Origin: Ciona intestinalis
Taxonomy: Eukaryota > Chordata > Ascidiacea > Phlebobranchia > Cionidae
NCBI RefSeq assembly: GCF_000224145.3
Contig: NC_020169.2
Location: 5,441,699 to 5,505,698 of the forward strand
Reading direction: 5' to 3'
Length of the DNA: 64,000 nt
In this document: positions 61,701 through 63,123 of the stretch, piece after piece
Layout: each line of letters begins with the position of its first letter
How positions within the stretch are numbered: position 1 is the stretch's first letter
Made by a program: the position numbers and the translations under genes
The notes under the pieces: generated by a model
What the model was told of the DNA's origin: nothing
The model's input: only the letters and a program-made list of their open reading frames with translations
Databases searched by the model: none

Positions 61701-62290
61701 ATACAACAGGTGAGATACTGCTATAAATATACTATGTTAGGACGTTGCATTTAGTGTGATTTAATAAATCTTCTTAAGTTTCTAATTCCCTCTCTTTGCT
61801 GTTTTTATACATTTAATATTTTCAACTGTATTTGAAAAGAAAAATACCAATTATTTTATGCTTTGTAATGATATATAAATTTAGGTTATAGTACAGTGGG
61901 ACGAGACACCTTAAGCACATACTATCTAAACATCCTGATCGTATTTTAAACAATAAACAACAGTATAATGGAGTCGTGAGGATATGGTTTTATAATTCTT
62001 TGAATGTTCATTGTTTACTAATGGGTCGAGAAAAAAGATTGATAAGATGTCCCATTTTTTCCCACCCTACCATATTTTATGTGCGGTTCATGTAATATTA
62101 CCTGAGATTTATGTAATGTTTTATAAATATATATAATGTTATGTAAGTTTTATTATGTAAAGCAAGGTTTTAATTCGATATATTTTAACCTTCAGTTCCA
62201 TGCGTCAACAAATCCCCATCGTGCCGTTATGTGAGAAGAAAAGGACTCTGCTTATATTACAAACGAATTTGTTGCCAGACTTGCAGCTAA
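13670..62290 (+). CDS. ADAMTS-like protein, ADAMTSL1/ADAMTSL3 type (TSP1-Ig-PLAC matrix protein)
   Basis: Secreted glycoproteins of this family sit in the extracellular matrix and lack the ADAMTS protease domain. Thirty-three exons (taking one copy of the duplicated pair) join in phase to 5694 nt, 1897 residues, close to the vertebrate paralogues (about 1700-1760). The order is signal peptide, TSP1-1, Cys-rich module, spacer, TSP1-2 to TSP1-6 with an Asp/Gln-rich insert, TSP1-7 to TSP1-9, Ig1, long linker, Ig2-Ig4, TSP1-10 to TSP1-13 and PLAC. The distinctive family segments are QDFRAEQC, LAPQVLDGTKC, VCGKCQGDGSTCRLV, VGTTASIFPKTTVIVRC and GCPVKGFPEPRVTW. TSP1 repeats carry WxxW and CSxTCG-type glycosylation motifs. 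The usual metalloprotease, prodomain and disintegrin modules are absent. As a tunicate gene it is probably pro-orthologous to both vertebrate copies, which is inference. Confidence 0.92.
13973..14174 (+). mobile_element. MITE, full
   Basis: TATAGTAGGGTGTAGAAAAA to GTCTTCCCCCATTCTACAG, flanked by TATA. Confidence 0.8.
15088..15180 (+). repeat. Third dispersed repeat family
   Basis: TTCTATGTGGGTGAGGTTCC, GCACGCCATGG and TTGGCCCATTACCCCC. Similar stretches occur at about 26400-26600 (+, twice), 44690-44765 (+), 4180-4235 (-), 49110-49175 and 49910-49975 (-), and 60780-60850 (-). Confidence 0.6.
16773..16967 (+). mobile_element. MITE, full
   Basis: ATAGTACGGTGGGGAAAGAT to TCTCCTATATTTTCACTCTA. 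Confidence 0.8.
17240..17379. mobile_element. 140-bp inverted-repeat element, unrelated to the main MITE
   Basis: The ends AAGGTGACTGTACACAGTAT and its near-exact inverse ATACTGTGTACAGCCACCTT match over about 23 bp with one mismatch. The interior is CpG-containing (GCATGCG). No coding capacity; superfamily not assigned. Confidence 0.7.
17517..17711 (-). mobile_element. MITE, full
   Basis: GTGGGGAAGACGGGACACCT to GTCCCAACTTCCCCAGCCCT, flanked by TATATA. Confidence 0.8.
18403..18600 (-). mobile_element. MITE, full
   Basis: CAGTAGGGTGGGGGAAGAAG to CATCTTCCCTCACCCTACTA. Confidence 0.85.
18771..18944 (-). mobile_element. MITE, internally deleted
   Basis: TATAGTGGGGTGGGGAAAGA to CATCTTCCCGCACCTT; part of the interior is missing. 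Confidence 0.75.
19541..19708 (+). mobile_element. MITE, 3'-truncated
   Basis: ATAGTAGGGCGGGAAAAATT; ends at the TATTATGTGCTTAA block without the final inverted repeat. Confidence 0.7.
20035..20224 (+). mobile_element. MITE, full
   Basis: TATAGTAGGTTGGGGAGAGA to CATCTCCCCCTACCCTGCGA. Confidence 0.8.
20367..20467 (+). CDS. ADAMTSL-like exon 2: TSP1-1 N-terminal half
   Basis: Reads VENNGLDWGAWSSWSECSRS, then CGGGASYSRRVCL. It has overlapping WxxW C-mannosylation sites and a CSRSCGG O-fucosylation site. Phase 0 in, 2 out, donor GTAAGT. Confidence 0.93.
20494..20692 (+). mobile_element. MITE, full, 27 bp after a TSP1-1 donor
   Basis: CATAGTAGTGTGGGGGGAGA to GTTTTACCACACAGCACTAT. Confidence 0.8.
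20846..20894 (+). CDS. ADAMTSL-like exon 3: TSP1-1 C-terminal part
   Basis: A 49-nt exon, DSCEGINTRYKTCENQ. This matches the family's Cys-Glu-Gly-x-Asn-x-Arg-Tyr-x-Thr-Cys. Acceptor GAGCAG, donor GTACGC; joins both neighbours in phase. Confidence 0.88.
21226..21459 (+). CDS. ADAMTSL-like exon 4: Cys-rich module
   Basis: Reads DCTETTQDFRAEQC, then PYKGILYTWKAV, PCALYCKAHGFN, LAPQVLDGTKC and DMCINGACQ. This is the diagnostic cysteine-rich module shared by ADAMTS and ADAMTSL proteins. Its acceptor has a weak pyrimidine tract. Exactly 78 codons, phase 0 on both sides. Confidence 0.94.
21460..23795 (+). other. Intron 4 (2.3 kb)
   Basis: Contains a full MITE at about 22037-22238. The rest is apparently unique sequence with no supported exon. 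Confidence 0.6.
22037..22238 (+). mobile_element. MITE, full
   Basis: ACAGTAGGGTAAGGGGAGAT to CATCCTTCCCCCACGCTACC. Confidence 0.8.
23796..23922 (+). CDS. ADAMTSL-like exon 5: end of Cys-rich module and start of spacer
   Basis: Reads AVGCDKKLHSDARYDVCGKC, then QGDGSTCRLV. This is the family signature Val-Gly-Cys-Asp...Cys-Gly-x-Cys-x-Gly-Asp-Gly-Ser-Thr-Cys. Acceptor TTCCAG, donor GTAAGA. Confidence 0.94.
24008..24082 (+). CDS. ADAMTSL-like exon 6: spacer domain strand block
   Basis: Reads TEVVITVPQKSRHISVSERG. It matches the spacer pattern Val-Val-x-Ile-Pro-x-x-Ser-Arg-His-Ile. Phase 1 on both sides, donor GTAAGT. Confidence 0.9.
24199..24371 (+). CDS. ADAMTSL-like exon 7: spacer domain
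   Basis: Reads LLLRETDEFDIFVPNKT, GIVVEYGSVASGKEYLDVAG and PVPQDMKVL. It matches the spacer's 'G-F-VD-...-E-L-AGPL--D--V' run. Confidence 0.9.
24702..24785 (-). mobile_element. MITE, half copy
   Basis: TAGTGTGGGGTAAGACGGGA and the CCTGGTCGTGTTTTAAAC core only. Confidence 0.7.
24852..24966 (+). CDS. ADAMTSL-like exon 8: spacer end and TSP1-2 start
   Basis: Reads IRYEFYRPLVVFWKHDETSA, then RCPVTCGAG. It joins the spacer's last strand (Tyr-Glu-Phe-Tyr-x-Pro) to a TSP1 repeat whose usual Trp cluster is reduced to FWK. Acceptor TTGTAG, donor GTGAGT. Confidence 0.9.
25185..25486 (+). mobile_element. SINE, near full length, abutting an exon
   Basis: GTGTCCTTGGGCAAGACAAT, GGTGGTAATTCGTAAATGG, GTTATAACGACTGTCATTGC and TTACATTCATCCATCC. 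Only a few bases separate the tail from the acceptor of the TSP1-2 exon at 25491. Confidence 0.8.
25491..25626 (+). CDS. ADAMTSL-like exon 9: TSP1-2 C-terminal part
   Basis: Reads VTFIKPICVDMASGEQ and then FRCKLEDCPI. It supplies the last cysteines of TSP1-2. The acceptor ATACAG lies right at the 3' tail of a SINE (about 25185-25486). Donor GTAAGG, phase 2. Confidence 0.88.
26175..26388 (+). CDS. ADAMTSL-like exon 10: TSP1-3
   Basis: Reads WLTQPWTECSASCDGGFQTR, RRCNEHPCPE and then WITYPWSQ. A complete TSP1 repeat plus the tryptophans of the next; the intron interrupts just before CSxSCG. Donor GTGTGG. Confidence 0.93.
26400..26600 (+). repeat. Third dispersed repeat, two tandem-like copies
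   Basis: TCTATGTGGGCGAGGTCTTT and then ATTTGGGTGAGGTCCTACAG with GCACGCCATGGGACCAGGGA; follows the TSP1-3 donor by about 12 bp. Confidence 0.6.
26947..27091 (+). CDS. ADAMTSL-like exon 11: TSP1-4
   Basis: Reads CSASCGAGWRYRTVQCQGYD, then CFKSMMCPAP. Preceded by TTTCAG. It matches the vertebrate module with 'G-RYRVV-C'. Confidence 0.93.
27300..27474 (-). mobile_element. MITE, 5'-truncated
   Basis: Starts at AGCACATAGTATCCAAAC; the right end GTCCCATCTTTCCCACCCTA is intact. Confidence 0.75.
27540..27624 (+). CDS. ADAMTSL-like exon 12: linker
   Basis: An 85-nt exon, RRISIPTHNETLAARGVQRV and then DLVLSRP. It has no domain signature, but acceptor AATACAG, donor GTAAGC and phases 1 and 2 fit its neighbours exactly. 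It contains one N-glycosylation sequon (NET). Confidence 0.75.
28156..28303 (+). CDS. ADAMTSL-like exon 13: TSP1-5
   Basis: Reads WMTDTWGDCSHTCGAGVATR, then VVACKAAAGG and DECVGEKPITTT. A WxxxxW CSxTCG repeat. Donor GTAAGT, phase 0. Confidence 0.93.
28358..28475 (-). mobile_element. MITE, half copy
   Basis: TTAGTAGTGCGGGGTAAGAT, then a diverged core, ending near the next exon. Confidence 0.65.
28520..29003 (+). CDS. ADAMTSL-like exon 14: TSP1-5 end, Asp/Gln-rich insert, TSP1-6 start
   Basis: Starts RCSMGACRLEGY, closing TSP1-5. It then runs about 80 residues of imperfect Gln-Asp-Asp repeats (about 28553-28800) and an acidic segment (DEFDPLDLENYEWRF). It ends DFSSCTPPCGRG, the opening of TSP1-6. 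The insert lies between two TSP1 modules, so it lengthens a linker without breaking a fold. Acceptor TTTTGCAG, donor GTAAGT, phase 1. Confidence 0.9.
28553..28800 (+). repeat. Coding minisatellite with 9-bp units (CAAGACGAC type)
   Basis: Imperfect tandem CAAGACGAC/CAGGACGAC units encode Gln-Asp-Asp. The array is open in several frames, so the + frame 1 base off would give Arg-Pro-rich protein and the minus strand Val-Leu-rich protein; only the Gln/Asp frame connects the TSP1 halves. Confidence 0.9.
29190..29282 (-). mobile_element. MITE, right-half fragment
   Basis: GTCGTGAGGATACGGTTTTA and TTTGTTTACCACCAAATTGG blocks. Confidence 0.7.
29485..29650 (+). CDS. ADAMTSL-like exon 15: TSP1-6
   Basis: Reads FQYSKQFCHHRVTGAMVSED, CIGEPCDVIR, ending NSSMR. 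It follows CTPPCGRG in phase. Acceptor TTGACAG, donor GTAGGA (non-consensus at +4 to +6), phase 2, which fits the exon at 48701. Confidence 0.87.
29988..30242 (-). mobile_element. MITE with triplicated left end
   Basis: Three successive copies of ATAGTAG-like GTGGGGAAG-GGGACA ends begin near 29988, 30020 and 30051 and precede one element body; the right end is ACTTCCTCAGCCCTACTATA. Confidence 0.85.
31858..32049 (-). mobile_element. MITE, full
   Basis: TAGTAGGGTGGGAGAAGATA to CCCTATCTCCCCCTACTCTA. Confidence 0.85.
32854..32861 (+). promoter_or_regulatory. Candidate TATA box of an internal promoter
   Basis: TATTTATA lies 78 nt upstream of the ATG at 32939, a plausible core-promoter spacing for a first exon with a short leader. 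Confidence 0.3.
32939..33099 (+). CDS. Candidate alternative first exon A with signal peptide
   Basis: Opens MFHKYLLKNLLSFAYVVLFI and continues GEVHSTHSS: a classic signal peptide with Lys-rich n-region, hydrophobic core and a Val-His-Ser cleavage site. It ends CGACAACA followed by donor GTAAGT, phase 2. Splicing to 48701 restores frame (Gln, then WELGQFGECSVTCG), giving a secreted isoform that lacks TSP1-1 to TSP1-6. No transcript evidence is available here. Confidence 0.45.
36443..36650 (-). mobile_element. MITE, full, with short internal repeat
   Basis: ATATAGTAAGGTGAGGGAAG to CATCTTCCCCAAACCTACTA; GGTCTATGG is repeated inside. Confidence 0.8.
39935..40110 (-). mobile_element. MITE, left end lost
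   Basis: Core and right end CCTATCTCCCCCACTCTACT are clear. Confidence 0.7.
40561..40757 (+). mobile_element. MITE, diverged subfamily
   Basis: TATTGTAGGGTTGGGTAAGA, then ATATAACCGTATCCTTACGA and GCTAACGATATCCCATCTTG; belongs to the 'GCTAACGGTAT' variant. Confidence 0.75.
42003..42226 (-). mobile_element. MITE, full, with partial extra left end
   Basis: A stray ATAGTACTGTGGGGTTGGC precedes the element proper (42025), which ends CCATCTTCCCCCACCCTACT. Near consensus. Confidence 0.85.
44387..44553 (+). CDS. Candidate alternative first exon B with hydrophobic leader
   Basis: From the ATG at 44387 (context ACCATGA) it reads MSSPQTLVRRRS and ends FLSYFILLLLAVSTYGLPNR, a signal peptide or signal anchor. 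Donor GTAAGT, phase 2; splicing to 48701 gives Arg, then WELGQFGECSVTCG. The frame stays open upstream to 43835, with other ATGs at 44369 and 43924, so a much longer N-terminus is possible. No transcript evidence is available here. Confidence 0.5.
44690..44765 (+). repeat. Third dispersed repeat, diverged copy
   Basis: TTATATGTGGGTAAGGTCTA, GGCCTGAAATTTAAG and GTTTGCCCATTA. Confidence 0.5.
44790..44885 (-). mobile_element. SINE, 5' half
   Basis: Reverse complement of the GTGTCCTTGGGCAAGACA region (GTTAATTGTCTTGTCCAGGA). Confidence 0.6.
48701..48923 (+). CDS. ADAMTSL-like exon 16: TSP1-7
   Basis: Reads WELGQFGECSVTCGRGVQTR, then MVECRYMPEG, SCSLVACSPE and WVPEPWTK. Acceptor TTTCTCTTAG, phase 2 in; donor GTAAGT, phase 0 out. 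From 48766 on it is repeated after the assembly gap at 49445. Confidence 0.93.
48972..49084 (+). mobile_element. MITE, internally deleted allele
   Basis: Same insertion as 49701-49897 but lacks 84 bp of the interior. Confidence 0.85.
49294..49444 (+). CDS. TSP1-8 exon, copy 1, cut by the assembly gap
   Basis: Reads CSRTCGRGEQERELMCMQRL and stops at CGLRHCP where the Ns begin, so the 3' end and donor are missing. Differs from the complete copy by Leu for Pro (KKLST against KKPST). Probably the other allele of 50107-50286 rather than an extra repeat. Confidence 0.8.
49445..49494. other. Assembly gap (50 N)
   Basis: A run of 50 Ns, apparently a placeholder size. It separates two near-identical copies of the same exon pair. 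Confidence 0.98.
49495..49652 (+). CDS. TSP1-7 exon, copy 2, 5'-truncated by the gap
   Basis: Begins inside the exon at a point equivalent to 48766, and continues ECRYMPEGVDQSHASRGE to PEPWTK, with donor GTAAGT. Differs from copy 1 by Glu for Lys (SPEPE against SPKPE). It lacks the CSVTCG part, so it cannot be a functional extra TSP1 as assembled. Confidence 0.85.
49701..49897 (+). mobile_element. MITE, full allele
   Basis: TATGGTAGGGTGGGGGGAGA to CATCTCCCCCCCCACCCTAC. Confidence 0.85.
50107..50286 (+). CDS. ADAMTSL-like exon 17: TSP1-8 (complete copy)
   Basis: Reads CSRTCGRGEQERELMCMQRL, then SCGLRHCPA and RYIVRPWSR. Exactly 60 codons, acceptor CTACAG, donor GTGAGT, phase 0. It follows PEPWTK to form PWTK-CSRTCG. 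Confidence 0.92.
50308..50475 (+). mobile_element. MITE, left end lost
   Basis: GGGGGACACCTTTTCATTAT to GACCCGTCTATTCCCACCCT. Confidence 0.75.
50480..50632 (-). mobile_element. MITE, degenerate
   Basis: TTTGTTTACTACCAAATGGG block and GATACGATTATATAATTCTG; directly abuts the preceding copy. Confidence 0.65.
51020..51216 (+). mobile_element. MITE, full
   Basis: TTAGTAGGGTGGGGGAGATG to GTTCCGTCTTTCCTACAGTA. Confidence 0.8.
51945..52098 (+). CDS. ADAMTSL-like exon 18: TSP1-9
   Basis: Reads CPPRCGKSQSIRKHACVQLL, then RRPITRKPCNNPAC. It joins PWSR to form PWSR-CPPRCG; the usual Ser and Thr of CSxTCG are Pro and Arg, so the O-fucose site is lost. Donor GTAAGT. Confidence 0.9.
52165..52294 (+). 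CDS. ADAMTSL-like exon 19: start of Ig1
   Basis: Reads DPVFVQTTKEAKVRLQVG, then ASIFPKTTVIVRCKTDR. This is very close to the ADAMTSL1/3 first Ig C2 domain (…VG-x-A-x-x-x-PKT-x-V-x-x-RC). Acceptor CCCTCAG, phase 1 in, 2 out. Confidence 0.93.
52658..52848 (+). CDS. ADAMTSL-like exon 20: end of Ig1
   Basis: Reads VWKYHGRPITSRHGHLSILK, GSLRILRVAKPDEGVYVC and then MAGVVRANFVLKII. It contains the Ig Trp and the D-x-G-x-Y-x-C motif. Donor GTATGA, phase 1. Confidence 0.93.
52898..53090 (+). mobile_element. MITE, diverged subfamily
   Basis: TAGTAGGTTGGGGTGGGATG, then ATATAGCCGTGTCCTCACGA and GCTAACGGTATCTATCGTAC. Confidence 0.75.
53097..53262 (-). mobile_element. MITE, right end lost
   Basis: ATAGTAGGGTGGGGGAAGAC to CTACCAAATTGGACGAGAAA; it stops about 20 bp before the linker exon. 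Confidence 0.75.
53283..53776 (+). CDS. ADAMTSL-like exon 21: inter-Ig linker
   Basis: A 494-nt exon in phase with both sides, coding a Pro/Arg/Ser-rich, cysteine-free linker (for example YPRRETGPRVYLKQPSQRR and RFDFPRTVAMAPRDPLPP). Vertebrate ADAMTSL1/3 also have a long, poorly conserved linker here. Acceptor TTTTACAG, donor GTGAGT. Confidence 0.85.
53970..54040 (+). mobile_element. SINE, 3' end
   Basis: GTTATAACGACTTCGTCAC, then AATAAGTTACATTCATTCAT; just upstream of the 54068 exon. Confidence 0.65.
54068..54242 (+). CDS. ADAMTSL-like exon 22: linker end
   Basis: Reads LLEKFQRTPSSLLPTSVE, then DDDLPFPFRETEIAVDNQ and KAIGGLGG. Disordered-looking, no cysteine. Acceptor TTTTTAG, donor GTAAGA, phase 1. 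Confidence 0.82.
54315..54505 (-). mobile_element. SINE, large fragment
   Basis: GACAGTCGTTTTAACACGGG, CGGTTACGAGTAACC and GTATGGCTGACGATTAAGAC. Confidence 0.75.
54596..54812 (+). CDS. ADAMTSL-like exon 23: start of Ig2
   Basis: Reads EREVIVYVGGNVIVSEI, then ITILCEATGDPVPHISWYRD. It contains the first Ig cysteine and Trp. The donor GTGGGA is weak but in phase with the next exon. Confidence 0.87.
55179..55435 (+). CDS. ADAMTSL-like exon 24: end of Ig2 and start of Ig3
   Basis: Reads QYVLEDNAFRIIHPEASDTG, SYVCVASNMYGNDS and then DIRAKLGARIRLRCPTAG. It closes Ig2 (D-T-G-S-Y-V-C) and opens Ig3. Donor GTATTA. Confidence 0.92.
55457..55666. mobile_element. Chimeric palindromic MITE
   Basis: The left arm has TTAGTAGTAAACAAAGA (forward) and the right arm has TACTACCAAATGTGACGAG (reverse), so both arms derive from the same element end and form a long inverted repeat. 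Confidence 0.8.
55825..56206 (+). mobile_element. Outer MITE interrupted by another MITE
   Basis: The diverged-subfamily halves TTTTTTACAGAATTATATA and ACCGTAATATCACGATCC are separated by a complete younger element. Confidence 0.8.
55907..56098 (+). mobile_element. Inner MITE nested at a TATA site
   Basis: GTAGGATGGGGAAAGATGGG to TTTTTCCCCACCCTACTATA, flanked on both sides by TATA of the outer element. Confidence 0.85.
56525..56707 (+). CDS. ADAMTSL-like exon 25: Ig3
   Basis: Reads FPEPYVDWKKDGPGLLQNSN, TLEIFPARKADQGIFSCEAS and NPAGSDYQASSLVLV. It has the Ig Trp and D-x-G-x-F-x-C. Donor GTAAGT. Confidence 0.93.
56921..57118 (+). mobile_element. MITE, diverged subfamily
   Basis: ATATAGTAGATTCGG, then AGAATTATATAACTGTATCC and CATCTTACCCCACAATACTG. 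Confidence 0.75.
57433..57628 (-). mobile_element. MITE, first of an abutting pair
   Basis: ATAGTAGGACGGGGGAAGAT to GTCCCCTCTTTCCACACCAC; shares its last bases with the next element. Confidence 0.8.
57627..57821 (+). mobile_element. MITE, second of an abutting pair
   Basis: AGTAGGATGGGAGAAGATGG to CATCTTCCCCCAACCAACTA, opposite orientation to its neighbour. Confidence 0.8.
57849..57968 (+). CDS. ADAMTSL-like exon 26: Ig3-Ig4 linker and Ig4 start
   Basis: Reads DPPHLDDLNTKANIDGLPEL, then TTDTQQYNVKVNSAVMMG. The Asp-Pro-Pro start and the run up to Gly-Cys-Pro match the vertebrate arrangement. The donor GTGGGT is weak but required by phase. Confidence 0.86.
58910..59125 (+). CDS. ADAMTSL-like exon 27: Ig4
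   Basis: Reads CPVKGFPEPRVTWSFNNTSI, KILQIPNADSNTEGTYTC and HAINDGGNLTTSLRLSLV. Strongly like the vertebrate 'GCPIKG-P-P-ITW' Ig. Acceptor TCTCCAG, donor GTAAGA. The 57969-58909 intron has no other supported exon. Confidence 0.94.
59431..59614 (+). CDS. ADAMTSL-like exon 28: TSP1-10
   Basis: Reads YSYEYGEHTPCSASCGDNGL, QYRRLMCMEDG and YMEPCGRRDCPPR. This is the CSASCG-x-x-G variant found at this site in vertebrates. Donor GTAATG, phase 2. Confidence 0.93.
59774..59981 (+). CDS. ADAMTSL-like exon 29: TSP1-11
   Basis: Reads WGTCSATCGNGTRTRALGC, SETCYAERCPWW and QPRPWRR. Acceptor AACGTAG, donor GTAAGT, phase 0. Confidence 0.93.
60044..60165 (+). CDS. ADAMTSL-like exon 30: TSP1-12
   Basis: Reads CSRKCIGRGMSVRTRRILCV, then RRSACKHLPKPRR. 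The CIG pattern in place of TCG mirrors the vertebrate 'PCIGP' repeat. Donor GTGGGT, phase 2. Confidence 0.9.
60206..60394 (+). mobile_element. MITE, full
   Basis: ATAGTAGGGTGGGGAAGATG to CACTCTTCCCCATCCTAACT. Confidence 0.8.
61080..61291 (+). CDS. ADAMTSL-like exon 31: TSP1-12 end and TSP1-13
   Basis: Reads MLCPNARCKPIWVASTWSVC, SKRCGGDGIRTRILNC and VSIPCNRSQCHE. Last TSP1 repeat. Acceptor AACCAG, donor GTAAAA, phase 1. Confidence 0.92.
61415..61512 (-). mobile_element. SINE, 3' half
   Basis: TTAATGAATGTAACTACTTG, TGACAGTCATTATAATATGG and CTCGTGCCAGCTTATCAGTT. Confidence 0.7.
61515..61638 (+). mobile_element. MITE, right-half fragment
   Basis: CAATTGTTAAAAATACAATC and ATTATG-like GTGCTAAAGGTGTCTTATC. 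Confidence 0.6.
61677..61709 (+). CDS. ADAMTSL-like exon 32: microexon before PLAC
   Basis: A 33-nt exon, QNSLGSHNTT, with acceptor TTTCAG and donor GTGAGA. Phases 1 and 1 fit both neighbours, but skipping it would also keep frame, so it could be alternative or false. Confidence 0.6.
61886..62074 (-). mobile_element. MITE, full
   Basis: ATAGTACAGTGGGACGAGAC to CATTTTTTCCCACCCTACCA, just upstream of the PLAC exon. Confidence 0.8.
62196..62290 (+). CDS. ADAMTSL-like last exon: PLAC module and stop
   Basis: Reads CVNKSPSCRYVRRKGLCLYY, then KRICCQTCS and TAA (62288-62290). Six cysteines in the PLAC pattern Cys-x6-Cys...Cys...Cys-Cys-x2-Cys at the extreme C-terminus, as in papilin and the ADAMTS-like proteins. 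Confidence 0.94.
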
Positions 62291-62818
62291 TCCCATCTAA
62301 AAAACGCATATGCGATTTACCCTCAACGACGTCGAGATATGGATACCATGCAGCATCGACGGACGAAAACAGTATAAGTAGATGTTTAGGCTTAACATGT
62401 GAATCAAAACAAAAACAAAGTTCAGAATATTTGATAAAAAAAGCATCAGCCGCATCATATGGCCGACGCTGTCCCCATTTGCAGTTGCTTTCAATCATAT
62501 TTCAAAACCCTAACACTGATCCATTGTGACTTGCACTTACCATTGGGGAGCTGCATTAAAACGCTACACCAAGCTTAAAAGCAGATGCATTGACATTCCT
62601 TATTTCTTATTGGTCTCTTCTTATTCCTGCAACGCTTCTTCGTAAGTTTTAGTTTCTCTTTGTAAGAGCGCCTTCTTCATTATTTTGTATATTTGTTTTC
62701 AATGCGGTTTTAACGCAAATATAGTTCCTGTATTTCTCACTAGGTTTCATGCTCGTGTGTTTTAAATTATGGCTGACAATTGTTTTACTACACACCGATT
62801 CAAATAAAACTGAGAAAA
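62291..62818 (+). other. 3' UTR of the ADAMTSL-like gene
   Basis: Follows the stop codon; a poly(A) hexamer lies at 62803. Its downstream part, from 62360, is repeated after the second gap. Confidence 0.6.
62803..62808 (+). terminator. Candidate poly(A) signal AATAAA of the ADAMTSL-like gene
   Basis: Canonical AATAAA in CAAATAAAAC, about 510 nt after the stop. The duplicated copy has the same hexamer near 63567. Confidence 0.55.
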
Positions 62819-62867
62819 AACAAGTGTTATCTTCTAAGTATTTATCCTGATATGTTAGTACTTTTTC

Positions 62868-63073
62868 TCATGTATACGAGTAGCCTACATGAGAAAAATT
62901 ATGAAATATTTCATGTACTGATATACATGAGAAAAAATATGAAAAATCTCATGTACTAATATACATCAGAAAAAATATAAAAAATCTCATGAACCAGTAT
63001 ACATGAAAAAAATATGAAAAATCTCATGTACTAATATACATCAGAAAAAATATGAAAAATTTCAGGTACCCGT
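62868..63073 (+). repeat. 38-bp tandem repeat, copy 1 of the array
   Basis: Units of about 38 bp built on CATGTACTAATATACATGAG and AAAAAATATGAAAAATCT, diverged by point changes. Truncated by the gap. Confidence 0.9.
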
Positions 63074-63123
63074 NNNNNNNNNNNNNNNNNNNNNNNNNNN
63101 NNNNNNNNNNNNNNNNNNNNNNN
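63074..63123. other. Assembly gap (50 N)
   Basis: A run of 50 Ns that breaks inside the tandem array. The sequence after it restarts at a point equivalent to 62360. Confidence 0.98.

Larger units (their letters stand above)
62360..63073 (+). repeat. 3' UTR duplicated block, copy 1
   Basis: Matches 63124 onward at an offset of 764 bp with few differences, for example G/A in the first tandem unit. It ends at a 50-N gap inside the 38-bp tandem array. Confidence 0.9.
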
